This document shows, piece by piece, positions 1 through 8,735 of a DNA stretch of 64,000 bases. The stretch covers positions 248,001 through 312,000 of the forward strand of contig NZ_JADWYK010000002.1 in NCBI RefSeq assembly GCF_015773195.1, read 5' to 3'. Under the pieces are notes generated by a model that was given only the letters and a program-made list of their open reading frames with translations, did not search any database and was not told the origin of the DNA. The position numbers and the translations under genes are program-made. Within the stretch, counting starts at the first letter, position 1. Every line of letters starts with the position of its first letter. Origin of the DNA: Hymenobacter guriensis. Lineage in GTDB: Bacteria > Bacteroidota > Bacteroidia > Cytophagales > Hymenobacteraceae.

Positions 1-2
1 AG

Positions 3-194
3 GTAGTGGCCGACATCGGCGACGCACTGAGCTTGCTGCAGGCCCGGGCCGACGACAAAATACCGTCTATGTTTTCGCTTACCACCGGTCCCAGCCGCAC
101 GGCCGACATTGAAAAAACGCTGGTTCTGGGGGCCCACGGTCCCCGGGCCATTGCGCTGTTTTTGCTTGATGATACCCCCTCCCCGACTGCCTGA
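3..194 (+). CDS. LUD-domain protein (LutC/YkgG-like), C-terminal end only
   Basis: This is the tail of a gene that enters from the left edge; the frame is open from base 3 to the TGA at 192-194. The visible residues carry the motif GPSRTADIEKTLVLGAHGP, which is typical of the C-terminus of LUD-domain (DUF162) proteins such as LutC, involved in L-lactate utilisation. The last codons overlap the start of the next gene by 26 bases, so the two are probably translationally coupled. The N-terminal part is outside the window, so whether it is LutC proper or another LUD protein cannot be decided. Confidence 0.75.
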   Translation, partial: VVADIGDALSLLQARADDKIPSMFSLTTGPSRTADIEKTLVLGAHGPRAIALFLLDDTPSPTA

Positions 195-960
195 TCTGGC
201 GCTGCCGCCCGGCCGCCGGGTGTATTTCGCCTCCGACTTCCACCTCGGTGCGCCTACCGCCGCGCACTCCCTGGAGCGGGAGCGGAAAATTGTGCGCTGG
301 CTGGATCAGGCCGCCCAGGATGCGGTGGCCATTTACCTGCTGGGCGACATCTTCGACTTCTGGTTTGAGTACCGGCACGCCATTCCGCGCGGCTTTATCC
401 GCCTGCAGGGCAAGCTGGCCGAGCTCACCGATGCCGGCCTGCCCGTGACGTTCTTCACCGGCAACCACGATATGTGGATGTTCGACTACTTCACCCAGGA
501 GTTGGGTATACCCATTCTGCGCCAGCCCGTCAGTCAGCGCATCGGCACGCAGGAGTTTCACATCGGCCACGGCGACGGGCTAGGCCCCGGGGACCATACC
601 TACAAGGTACTGAAGCGGGTTTTTGCCTCGTCGGTGGCGCAGTGGCTGTTTGCGCGCCTGCACCCTAACCTGGGCATTGGCATTGCCAACCGCTGGAGCC
701 AGCACAGCCGCCTGCAGAACGGCGCAGCCGACGAGCGGTATTTCGGTGAGGATGAATGGCTGCTGGTGTATTGCCGGGAGCTGGAAAATCGCTACCACCA
801 CGACTACTACGTGTTTGGCCACCGCCACCTGCCCCTCGATGTGGAAGTGCAGCCCGGCAGCCGCTACCTGAACCTGGGCGAGTGGGTCAATTATTGCTCC
901 TACGCCGTGTACGATGGCACACAGCTGAACCTGCAGCACTTCGAGGCCCGGCAACCGTAA
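169..960 (+). CDS. lpxH: UDP-2,3-diacylglucosamine diphosphatase (LpxH-like)
   Basis: This is a 263-residue calcineurin-like metallophosphoesterase. In order it shows DFHLG near residue 22, LLGDIFDFW, a GNHD motif, GHGD and a final GHRH, the five metal-binding blocks of the family. LpxH removes UMP from UDP-2,3-diacylglucosamine to give lipid X, the fourth step of lipid A synthesis, at the cytoplasmic face of the inner membrane. The ATG at 169 is preferred over the earlier in-frame ATG at 109 because the extra residues look unrelated to the family. It overlaps the upstream LUD gene and is followed 10 bases later by an exported protein gene. A related phosphoesterase of other specificity is possible but less likely. 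Confidence 0.85.
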   Translation: MIPPPRLPDLALPPGRRVYFASDFHLGAPTAAHSLERERKIVRWLDQAAQDAVAIYLLGDIFDFWFEYRHAIPRGFIRLQGKLAELTDAGLPVTFFTGNHDMWMFDYFTQELGIPILRQPVSQRIGTQEFHIGHGDGLGPGDHTYKVLKRVFASSVAQWLFARLHPNLGIGIANRWSQHSRLQNGAADERYFGEDEWLLVYCRELENRYHHDYYVFGHRHLPLDVEVQPGSRYLNLGEWVNYCSYAVYDGTQLNLQHFEARQP

Positions 961-970
961 CTTCCGCATC

Positions 971-1894
971 ATGAGTCAACTGCTACCAGCCGCATTTTCG
1001 GGTAACCGGCTCCGCTTCGTGCTGGGTGGCTTTGTGCTTGCGCTGCTGGTACCCGGCCGGGCGCTGGCTCAAACTACAGTACCGGCCGCAACCTCCGTGG
1101 CGCCCCCCGCCAAAACGGCCCCGGCTGCGGCAACTCCGGCCGCCTCCGCAGCCGCCTGGACGCTGGTTCGCAGCATTCCGCTGCCCAAGGCCGGGGCAGC
1201 TTCTCTCGACCGGCGCGGTACGCTTTACGTGGCCGATGCGCAAAACAACCTTCGCCAATACGCTGCCGACGGACAGGCGCTGAACACGTACTCGGCGCCG
1301 CTGCCGGGCCACGTGGCGCAGCTGGAAGCCTGGAACCTGACCAAGGTGCTGGCGTTCTACGATGACCGGCAGGAAGTGCTGTTGCTCGACCGGTTTCTGG
1401 CCCCGCTCACCCAGGTGCGCCTCACCGATTACCTCGATGGCCTCATCCGCGTAGCCACCCTGGCCCCCGACGACAAGCTGTGGCTGCTCAACGAGTCGGA
1501 CCTGACCCTGCGCCAGTTCGACTCCGGGGCGCAACGACTGGTAGCCAGCACCCCGCTAGACCTGCTGGTGGGCCGCACCCGCCCCGATTTCCGGTTTCTG
1601 CGCCAGTACCAGAATAATCTGTACCTCGTCGACTTCACCAGCGGCATCTACGTGTTCGACAACCTGGGCACATACCGCAAGAAGCTGCCTTTCGCGGGCC
1701 TTAATCAGATTGGGTTTCGGGGAGATGAGTTGTATTTCCTGCGGGATGGGGCGCTGCATTTCTTTCAGCTCTACACGCTCACCGAGCGCACGGTGCCTTT
1801 GCCGTCCGAAGCCGCTGCCAGCCGACTGGTGCTGCTGGGCGAGAAGTTCGCCTATCTGTTTACGGACGAGGGCATTCTGGTGTACCATTTGTAG
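971..1894 (+). CDS. exported propeller-like protein, unknown function
   Basis: This 307-residue protein starts with a signal peptide (hydrophobic stretch about residues 17-30, ending RALAQ), followed by an Ala/Pro/Thr-rich linker to about residue 60. The rest has repeating short blocks such as LDRRGTLYVADAQNNL and VDFTSGIYVFDNLG, which look like blades of an NHL- or WD-like beta propeller. There is no Cys lipobox, so it is probably periplasmic or secreted. It lies 10 bases after lpxH on the same strand and is probably co-transcribed. I recognise no named family, and a link to lipid A biology is only suggested by position. Confidence 0.7.
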   Translation: MSQLLPAAFSGNRLRFVLGGFVLALLVPGRALAQTTVPAATSVAPPAKTAPAAATPAASAAAWTLVRSIPLPKAGAASLDRRGTLYVADAQNNLRQYAADGQALNTYSAPLPGHVAQLEAWNLTKVLAFYDDRQEVLLLDRFLAPLTQVRLTDYLDGLIRVATLAPDDKLWLLNESDLTLRQFDSGAQRLVASTPLDLLVGRTRPDFRFLRQYQNNLYLVDFTSGIYVFDNLGTYRKKLPFAGLNQIGFRGDELYFLRDGALHFFQLYTLTERTVPLPSEAAASRLVLLGEKFAYLFTDEGILVYHL

Positions 1895-2098
1895 CCGTCA
1901 ATAACCACTGGCTGAAGCGCTTATATAATTTCGGCTTTACGCAGGCACAACTGTTTATCTATCAAACACATGACTTTTTATTCAATAGCTATCTGATAAC
2001 TACGCTCCGATGGGGCTCGTTTGGTTTCAGGAAGAGAAGGCAGCGCAAGCCAAGGCCTCTTTCACTTTCCTATTTCCCAACCAAACACCCTGTCCCGC

Positions 2099-3262
2099 AT
2101 GAAGGCTCTTGTATTCCACGGTATGAAAGACGTCCGCGTTGATACCGTCGATGATCCGAAAATCGAAGATTCCCGCGACGCTATTATCCGGGTGACCAGC
2201 ACGGCCATCTGCGGCTCCGATCTGCACATCTACAACGGCAGCATTCCGCAGCCCCGGCCCATGGTGCTGGGCCACGAGTTTATGGGCATTGTGGAGGAAG
2301 TGGGTAAAGGCGTGGGCAACAAGCTGAAAGTGGGCGACCGGGTGGTAGTGCCCTTCCCGGTTGCCTGCGGCACCTGCTACTTCTGCAACCACCAGCTGCC
2401 GGGCCACTGCGAAAACTCCAACCCCGACCACTATGGCCCGGAGGGCGGCCTGCTGACGGAAAAAGGCGGTGCCCTCTTCGGCTACACCGATATCTACGGC
2501 GGCTACAACGGCGGCCAGGCTGAGTACGTGCGCGTGCCCTACGCCGACTTCGGCCCCCGCGTCATTCCTGATTCGCTGACGGATGAGCAGGCGCTGTTTC
2601 TGACCGATATATTTCCTACCGGCTACTCAGGCGTGGACTGGGGCGAGGTGAAAGGCGGCGAGTTCGTGGCCATTTTCGGCTCGGGCCCCGTGGGCATCAT
2701 GGCAGCTAAGTCGGCGTGGCTGCGGGGGGCCGCCCGGGTGGTCATCGTGGATACCCAGCAGTACCGCCTCGACAAAGCCAAGCGCACTACGTACTGCGAA
2801 ACCATTCTGTGGGAAAACCGCAAGGATGTGGTGGAGCAGATCCGGGCCATGAGCAACGGCCGCGGGGCCGATGTGTGCATCGAGGCCGTAGGCTTCGAGC
2901 CCGACCGGGACCTGATTGACCGCGCCAAGGCCGTTATCAACTTCGAAAAAGGCTCCCCCAAAGTGCTGGAAACCTGCATGAGTGCCGTGCGGCGGGGCGG
3001 TATCGTGTCGGTGCTGGGCGTGTACTCGGCACCGTTCGACAACTTCCCCATTCATCAGTTTTTCGACAAAGGCATCAAGATTGTGGGCGGCCAGGCCCCG
3101 GCCCACAAGCACATCGACAAGCTGCTGCAGTACGTTATCGATGGCAAAGTGGTGCTCGACGACATCATCACGCACCGCCTACCGCTCGCTGAGGCTGCGC
3201 ACGGCTACGACATCTTCCGCAACAAGAAAGACAACTGCGTGAAAGTGGTGCTGAAACCCTAA
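2099..3262 (+). CDS. zinc-dependent alcohol dehydrogenase (formaldehyde dehydrogenase-like)
   Basis: This is a medium-chain dehydrogenase/reductase of 387 residues. The catalytic zinc site is visible as AICGSDLH (Cys near residue 38) and GHEFMG. A structural-zinc type Cys cluster follows (ACGTCYFCNHQLPGHC, residues about 92-107). The NAD(P)-binding motif is GSGPVGIMAA near residue 186. The long insertions and overall layout resemble the glutathione-independent formaldehyde dehydrogenase branch, but the substrate cannot be told from sequence alone. The ATG at 2099 gives a standard N-terminus; an in-frame upstream start at 2021 would add an unrelated leader. The gene stands alone with a strong terminator after it. 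Confidence 0.85.
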   Translation: MKALVFHGMKDVRVDTVDDPKIEDSRDAIIRVTSTAICGSDLHIYNGSIPQPRPMVLGHEFMGIVEEVGKGVGNKLKVGDRVVVPFPVACGTCYFCNHQLPGHCENSNPDHYGPEGGLLTEKGGALFGYTDIYGGYNGGQAEYVRVPYADFGPRVIPDSLTDEQALFLTDIFPTGYSGVDWGEVKGGEFVAIFGSGPVGIMAAKSAWLRGAARVVIVDTQQYRLDKAKRTTYCETILWENRKDVVEQIRAMSNGRGADVCIEAVGFEPDRDLIDRAKAVINFEKGSPKVLETCMSAVRRGGIVSVLGVYSAPFDNFPIHQFFDKGIKIVGGQAPAHKHIDKLLQYVIDGKVVLDDIITHRLPLAEAAHGYDIFRNKKDNCVKVVLKP

Positions 3263-3293
3263 ATCGGCATCACGCCTGGCTGCTGAACCTTGT

Positions 3294-3320
3294 AAGACCC
3301 GCCCCGTTTGGCGGGTCTTT
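3294..3320 (+). terminator. rho-independent terminator after the alcohol dehydrogenase
   Basis: A perfect 10-bp stem (AAGACCCGCC with GGCGGGTCTT) closes a 6-base loop and ends in a short T run. It starts 31 bases after the dehydrogenase stop codon. Confidence 0.85.
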
Positions 3321-3433
3321 CTGCTTGCGACAGCCGGCCGTTTTGACCTGGTAGTCCGGGTTCAACACGGCCGGATTACGTACCTTGAGCTTCCTCTCTT
3401 GTCTTATCTGCGCACCTCCACCCCACCGTCCGC

Positions 3434-6058
3434 ATGATGCGTGTTTTCTCATTTACCTACGGCAGCCTCGGCTGGCTGCTGGGCCTGCTATTGCCCTTGG
3501 CTGGCCTGGCTCAGCAAGCCCGAACAACGCCCTCCCGCCTGGCTTTGCCGTTGCAGCACGCCCCTGCCGGTTCGTATCAGCAAGTGCGGGTGCTGGTTTC
3601 TTTTCCTGCTGAATTTGCCGGCTGGCTACGGCGGGAGCTGCCCAACGTGCGCAGCGCCGCCGATAAAAATCAGCCCAACTTTTTGCTGCTGGACCGCCTA
3701 GAGGCCTTCCAGCTTTCCCGGCTGGCTGCCTGCCCCTGGGTGCGCTTCGTGGATGTAGCCAAGCGCCCGGTTCACGAAGAAACCAGTATCCCTTCCTCTG
3801 ATATGACGCTGAATACGCTGGCGGCCGTGTGGTATCAGTTTCCCACCCTGACCGGCGAGGGACTGACGGCTTCTATCAAGGAGCAGGCTTTCGACTCGAC
3901 GGATATTGATTTGCGCGGCCGCGTGGTACCTTTTTCCCTGGCCGGCCGCAACGAAACCTCCCACGCCACAGAAATGGCCACGTTTATTGCCGGGGCCGGC
4001 AACACGGGGCCGCTGGGCCGGGGAGCCGCTTCGCACGCGCGGGTGGTTTCCGCTGATTTCAACAATCTGTCAGCTGATGCTACCGACGAGCTAGCCTCAG
4101 CCGGAGTATCCGTCCAGAACCACTCCTACGGCGTAGCCATTGAGAATTACTACGGCCTGGATGCGGTGGCTTACGATGAGCAGACCCGGCAGCTCCCGGC
4201 CCTGCTGCACGTGTTTTCCTCCGGCAACAGCGGCGACCAGGCCAGCCCCGATGGCCCTTACGCTGGCCTTCCGGGCGTGGCCAACCTCACCGGCCAGTTC
4301 AAGCACTCGAAAAATACGTTGAGCGTAGGCGCTACCAATGCCATCAAAGAGCTTACACCGCGCAGCTCCCGCGGCCCCGCCTACGACGGCCGCCTGAAGC
4401 CGGAGTTGGTTGCCTATGGCGCCGGGGGCTCCTCCGATGCGGCCGCGCTGGTATCGGGGGCCGCGCTGCTGGTGCAGCATGCCTACCGCAACCAGCACGC
4501 CGGTGCGCTGCCTTCGTCGGCTCTGATGAAAGCCATTCTGCTCAACGCTACTGATGACGTAGGCGCTGCCGGCCCGGATTTCAAGACGGGGTTTGGCCAG
4601 CTGGATGCGCTGGGAGCCGTGCAAACGGTAGCCGACAGCCGCTTTTTCACCGGCTCCGTGGCGAATCAGGAGCAGAAAACCTTTTCCATCAGCGTGCCGG
4701 CTGGGACCCAGCTTTTCAAGCTCACCCTGGCCTGGAACGACCCCACTGCGGAACCCAACGCGGATAAAGCCTTGGTAAATGACCTAGATATGGAGCTGGT
4801 AGAAGTGGCTACCGGCCGGCGCTTCCGACCCTGGGTGCTCAGTACCGCTCCTCACCTCGACTCCCTTGCCCTGCCCGCCCGCCGCCGCGCCGACCACCTC
4901 AACAACGTGGAGCAGATTACGCTGGCTTCTCCCCCGGCCGGCCAGTATCAGGTAGAGGTGCGCGGCTACGCTGTTTTGCAGGGCGCGCAGGAGTTTCACC
5001 TGGCTTACGAAACCGCTCAGGGTCTGCAGTGGACCTGGCCTATGGCAGGCAGCGCCATAGAAGCCAGGCAGCCTCACTACGTGCGTTGGCAGTGGGCCGG
5101 AGCGGCGGCTACGGCCGCGCTGCAATACCGTTTCGCGGGCACAGTTGAGTGGCAGACCATTGCTACCGATGTGCCAGTCGAAGCCGGGTATTACGCCTGG
5201 TTTCCGCCCGACACCGCGGCGCGGGTGCAGCTGCGGCTGCAGGGCAGCAGCCTCCGCGCCGAATCCGAGGAATTTACTATCAGCCCCGACCCTAAGCTAC
5301 GTGTGGCGTACTACTGCCAGCCCCAAGCCCTGCTGACCTGGCAACAGGAGCCCGGCACCACGCAGTACCAGGTTTACACCCTCCGCGGCCGGTACCTGGA
5401 GCCGGGCCCCACCGTCACGGATACGACTCTGCTACTAACCGACGCGGAAACTAATAGCCGATACTACGCCGTGGCCCCGCTTGTGCAGGGCCAACCCGGG
5501 TATCGGAGCCTCACCGTCAACTACCAGCAGGGAGCCGCGTGCTACATCGTGAGCTTCCTGCCCAGCGGGCTTGTCAACAGCACGGTGTCGTTCGACGTGG
5601 AGCTGGCCAGCACCTACCAGCTGGTTTCGGCTACGCTGGAGCGGCAGGACGCCAGCGGGTTCGTGGCGGTTCAAACCCAGAGCCCGATCAGCTCCACTAC
5701 CCTGCAATTTGCCGATATGGATCCGCCCCAGGGTAGTAGCCTGTACCGAGTACGCCTAACCACCGCTTCCGGTGCCAGTTTCTACAGCCAGGCAGAACGG
5801 GTGTTTTATTTGCCCGAAAACGAGCTGGCCGTATTCCCGAACCCGTTGCGCGCCGGTGAGTTTGTCCGAGTGGCCGTAACAGGTGGCCCTGCCCTGCGCC
5901 TGCGCCTGTTTGACAGCGTAGGGCGCCTGTGCCGCGAGACTACGGCCGACGGCGTGCTGAACGAGCTCAGCACCCAGGGCCTGAAACCCGGCAGCTACCT
6001 GCTCCGGGCCGAAACCGAAGACGGCCGCCGCTGGTCCCGCCACGTGCTGGTGTATTAG
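3434..6058 (+). CDS. secreted S8 (subtilisin-family) protease with T9SS sorting domain
   Basis: This 874-residue protein has a signal peptide (residues 1-26, cleaved near GLAQ), an N-terminal propeptide-like region and a subtilase domain. The likely catalytic residues are Asp154 (QAFDSTD), His177 (HATEMATFIAG instead of the usual HGTHVAG) and Ser334 (GGSSDAAALVSG instead of GTSMA). The oxyanion Asn lies in SSGNSG. After beta-rich domains comes a C-terminal block, VFPNPLRAG, ending with GLKPGSYLLRAE and RHVLVY. This is a type A sorting domain used by the type IX secretion system, so the protein should be exported across the outer membrane and anchored or released there. All three triad residues are present despite the unusual surroundings. 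Two ATGs start the frame (3434, 3437); the choice does not matter for function. Confidence 0.85.
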   Translation: MMRVFSFTYGSLGWLLGLLLPLAGLAQQARTTPSRLALPLQHAPAGSYQQVRVLVSFPAEFAGWLRRELPNVRSAADKNQPNFLLLDRLEAFQLSRLAACPWVRFVDVAKRPVHEETSIPSSDMTLNTLAAVWYQFPTLTGEGLTASIKEQAFDSTDIDLRGRVVPFSLAGRNETSHATEMATFIAGAGNTGPLGRGAASHARVVSADFNNLSADATDELASAGVSVQNHSYGVAIENYYGLDAVAYDEQTRQLPALLHVFSSGNSGDQASPDGPYAGLPGVANLTGQFKHSKNTLSVGATNAIKELTPRSSRGPAYDGRLKPELVAYGAGGSSDAAALVSGAALLVQHAYRNQHAGALPSSALMKAILLNATDDVGAAGPDFKTGFGQLDALGAVQTVADSRFFTGSVANQEQKTFSISVPAGTQLFKLTLAWNDPTAEPNADKALVNDLDMELVEVATGRRFRPWVLSTAPHLDSLALPARRRADHLNNVEQITLASPPAGQYQVEVRGYAVLQGAQEFHLAYETAQGLQWTWPMAGSAIEARQPHYVRWQWAGAAATAALQYRFAGTVEWQTIATDVPVEAGYYAWFPPDTAARVQLRLQGSSLRAESEEFTISPDPKLRVAYYCQPQALLTWQQEPGTTQYQVYTLRGRYLEPGPTVTDTTLLLTDAETNSRYYAVAPLVQGQPGYRSLTVNYQQGAACYIVSFLPSGLVNSTVSFDVELASTYQLVSATLERQDASGFVAVQTQSPISSTTLQFADMDPPQGSSLYRVRLTTASGASFYSQAERVFYLPENELAVFPNPLRAGEFVRVAVTGGPALRLRLFDSVGRLCRETTADGVLNELSTQGLKPGSYLLRAETEDGRRWSRHVLVY

Positions 6059-6073
6059 CGGCCCCTTCTACAA

Positions 6074-6107
6074 AAAAGAGCCCCGACCATCCGGCCGGGG
6101 CTCTTTT
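6074..6107. terminator. bidirectional terminator between protease genes
   Basis: A 12-bp perfect stem (AAAAGAGCCCCG with CGGGGCTCTTTT) lies between the convergent S8 protease and M57 metalloprotease genes. It has A and T runs on both sides, so it can serve both strands. Confidence 0.85.
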
Positions 6108-6138
6108 GCCTTTCAGACTAAGCGAGAAACTGTCCCGA

Positions 6139-6936
6139 TTAATACAGGTAGTTCAGTGCCGTTCTGTCGTTGGCGTTGAAGTAGCGGTTCTGGCCGCTAC
6201 CGATGCAAGCCAGCATCCAGGAGTTCGGGTCAGCCGCAGCAGGCGTGCCGGGAACCAGGATGGCGCCTACCGTGCTGGCCCCCTCGTTGGAAGTAGAGCC
6301 GCCGCAGCTATACGAGCGGTCCATGTAGTCGGTGTGGCGGAAGCCGATGCAGTGGCCTACTTCGTGGGCAATGATGGTAGCCGCGTAGTTCACGTTGGGG
6401 TTGGTGCCAATGGCGCGGGTGTTTACGTTCACCTGGTTGTAGGGAGCACCAGCCGACGTGGGGAAGCCCGCCGAAGCCAGGTAGCTGCCGTTGGCCGTAG
6501 TCAGCACGATGTTGCCGCCCGAGGCTACCCGCGAGAACGTCAGCGTGAGGTTTTCCGCGTTGTAGCGCCGCACTACCTCGTCAACAACCGCAGCGTAGGA
6601 AGCGGGCATTTTGTTTGACAGGCTGATGGTAACCACACGCGGAGCCTTTACCAGGTTAGTGGTGCGGTACTGCTCCTCACTGCCTACGCGCAGCAGTTTG
6701 CCATTGCTGTAGGCGGCAGCCAGGTCACGGTCCGTGAGGCGAATGTCGCCTTCCACGATGTAGGCGTCACCATCGCGCTGCACGTTGGCCGAGCTGAAGC
6801 CCAGGGCCTGAATTTTGGCAATAGCCTCCGGGGTTATCTGGTCTTTGGCAATTTCGGTTTTCTCGGCGCAGGAGGCGAGCAGCGAACCAGCCAGGGCCAG
6901 CATGCCCAGCTTAGAAGAGAAAGAAGTAAACTTCAT
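6139..6936 (-). CDS. M57-type zinc metalloprotease lipoprotein
   Basis: This 265-residue protein begins with a lipoprotein signal (lipobox LLASC, Cys near residue 23). Near residue 190 it carries HEVGHCIGFRH, a perfect HExxHxxGxxH zinc-binding motif of the metzincin type. The surrounding sequence fits the HEIGH (peptidase M57) family common in Bacteroidota. It is expected to be anchored in the envelope, possibly surface-exposed. The ATG at 6936 is chosen because it places the lipobox correctly; the longer frame to 7053 has no signal at its start. It is convergent with the T9SS subtilase, so the two proteases are neighbours but separately transcribed. Confidence 0.82.
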   Translation of the reverse strand: MKFTSFSSKLGMLALAGSLLASCAEKTEIAKDQITPEAIAKIQALGFSSANVQRDGDAYIVEGDIRLTDRDLAAAYSNGKLLRVGSEEQYRTTNLVKAPRVVTISLSNKMPASYAAVVDEVVRRYNAENLTLTFSRVASGGNIVLTTANGSYLASAGFPTSAGAPYNQVNVNTRAIGTNPNVNYAATIIAHEVGHCIGFRHTDYMDRSYSCGGSTSNEGASTVGAILVPGTPAAADPNSWMLACIGSGQNRYFNANDRTALNYLY

Positions 6937-7197
6937 AAATGTGGGGTGGTGTGAAAGAAATGAATTGAAAAGAGTGCTGAAAATGTAAGGAGTTTTTGCG
7001 AGGATAGAAATAAAAACTAAGTCAAATCGGGATAAGTGCAATATTATGTACATTCAATTGCTGAGTTTATCAAATCCATAACCAGTAGCTGTGGCAGGAA
7101 CCTGTACCTTGTCTGGAACCAGGAACCCACACGCAGCGGTACCTGGTTACTTGCTCACGTGGCTTACTGGCTCCCTCAGCGGCCCTGCCGAAATGTG
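6937..7197. other. AT-richer divergent intergenic region
   Basis: The gap between the divergent M57 protease and RicT-like genes runs from 6937 to 7264. It is richer in A and T than its neighbours and must hold both promoters. Only the rightward TATCTTTG box (7198-7205) is convincing. A near match, TAATATTG, lies on the minus strand around 7040-7050. I see no gene here. Confidence 0.5.
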
Positions 7198-7205
7198 TAT
7201 CTTTG
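7198..7205 (+). promoter_or_regulatory. TAnnTTTG -7 box for the RicT-like gene
   Basis: TATCTTTG matches the Bacteroidota -7 consensus TAnnTTTG exactly and lies about 60 bases before the start codon. No clear -33 TTTG is seen. Confidence 0.6.
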
Positions 7206-7264
7206 TTTGAAACCGTTTTTCAGCAGCTTTCGGGCTGCTTCACTATATATAGATCTTCCAAGCC

Positions 7265-8728
7265 GTGGCTTGTTCTTCTTGTTCCTCTGGTGGAGGCTGC
7301 TCTACAACTGCCCAGGGCTGCGGCTCCAAAGGCAGCTGTAGCACGGGTGGCTGCAACCGCCTCAATGTATTCGACTGGCTGCAGGACCTCGATCTGCCCA
7401 GTGATTTTAAAGGCTTCAACCTCGTGGAAATCCGCTTTAAAGGCGGCCGCAAGGAATTCTTTCGCAACGAGCAGCACCTGCCCCTCGTCACCGGCGACGC
7501 CGTGGTGGTGGAAGCAGCCGGCAACGGCTGGCACCTCGGCCACGTGTCCCTGAAGGGCGAGCTGGTGCGCCTGCAGATGCGGAAGAAGAAAGTGCCGACC
7601 GACTCCAAGGAAATCCGCCCGATTCTGCGCGTGGCCACTCCCCAGGATGTGGAACGCTGGGAAGCCGTGCGCGACCTGGAAACCGGCACCATGTTCCGGG
7701 CCCGCTCGGTAGTGGATGAGCTGCGCCTGAAAATGAAGCTTTCCGACGTGGAGTATCAGGCCGACCGCAGCCGCGCCACGTTCTTCTACTCCGCCGACGA
7801 CCGGGTGGACTTCCGGGACCTGATCAAGCGCCTGGCTGAGGAGTTTCGGGTTCGGGTAGAGATGCGCCAGATTTCCCTGCGCCACGAGGCCGGCCGCTTG
7901 GGCGGTATTGGCTCCTGCGGGCGCGAGCTGTGCTGCTCTACTTGGCTCACCGAGTTTAAGAGCGTGAGCACCACTGCCGCCCGCTACCAGAACCTGAGCT
8001 TGAATCCGGCCAAGCTCTCGGGCCAGTGCGGGCGCCTCAAGTGCTGCCTCAACTATGAGCTCGACACCTACCTGGTAGCCCTCAAGGACATTCCGCAGGT
8101 GCAGCGCCCTTTGCAAACCGAGAAAGGCGAAGCCTTCCTGCAGAAGACTGACATTTTCAAGAAGAAGATGTGGTTTGCCTTCCGGGGCGACAACAACTGG
8201 GTGGTTCTGCCGACGGAGCGTGTGCGCGAAATCCTGGATATGAACAAGCGCGGCGAAAAGCCGGAGTCCCTGCTGCCCCCCATGCGTGAGGAAGAGCGTG
8301 AGCCCGAGGTTTCGGCAATTGTAGAAGGCAACCTCGACCGCCTCGACGACAAAATAAAAGCCGGTAAGCGCAGCAAGCGCAAAAAGAAGAAGGAGCCCGG
8401 GGCGGTTACGGCCTCCGTTGCGCCCCGCGAAACCGACGCGCCTGCGCGGAGTACGGTAGCAGCGCCGCCGGCTACGGCAACGCCCCGCGGCGCCGATGGC
8501 CGACCCCGCGGCGCCGCTGCCAAGCCTGCCAACCGCCGCCACCGTCCGCCCCGCCCCAGCGGCGACGGCACGGCTAAACCCGAGGGGCGCGGCCCGGAGC
8601 GCCCGGCCGGTGACGCCGGTGCCAGCGGCACTGCTGAGCCCCGCTCCGGTGCCGGCCGGGGTGGCCGCCGCGGGGGCCGCCGAAGCGGAGGTAGCGGTGC
8701 TGCCGGTTCAACGCCTTCTCAAGCCTGA
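7265..8728 (+). CDS. PSP1-domain protein (RicT/YaaT-like) with Cys-rich N-terminus and basic tail
   Basis: This 487-residue protein has a PSP1 C-terminal-type domain at about residues 40-270, including GSCGRELCCSTWL and SGQCGRLKCCLNYE, the conserved cysteines of the RicT/YaaT family. In Bacillus the RicT complex carries iron-sulfur clusters and affects RNA processing. The first 30 residues hold six cysteines (residues 3, 6, 12, 19, 25 and 30) spaced by Gly/Ser. From about residue 360 the sequence becomes Lys/Arg/Ala/Pro/Gly-rich and looks disordered, possibly RNA-binding. The next gene, gldH, starts 7 bases after the stop, so they form an operon. The exact role in Bacteroidota is not known to me. 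Confidence 0.82.
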   Translation: MACSSCSSGGGCSTTAQGCGSKGSCSTGGCNRLNVFDWLQDLDLPSDFKGFNLVEIRFKGGRKEFFRNEQHLPLVTGDAVVVEAAGNGWHLGHVSLKGELVRLQMRKKKVPTDSKEIRPILRVATPQDVERWEAVRDLETGTMFRARSVVDELRLKMKLSDVEYQADRSRATFFYSADDRVDFRDLIKRLAEEFRVRVEMRQISLRHEAGRLGGIGSCGRELCCSTWLTEFKSVSTTAARYQNLSLNPAKLSGQCGRLKCCLNYELDTYLVALKDIPQVQRPLQTEKGEAFLQKTDIFKKKMWFAFRGDNNWVVLPTERVREILDMNKRGEKPESLLPPMREEEREPEVSAIVEGNLDRLDDKIKAGKRSKRKKKKEPGAVTASVAPRETDAPARSTVAAPPATATPRGADGRPRGAAAKPANRRHRPPRPSGDGTAKPEGRGPERPAGDAGASGTAEPRSGAGRGGRRGGRRSGGSGAAGSTPSQA

Positions 8729-8735
8729 TTTACTT

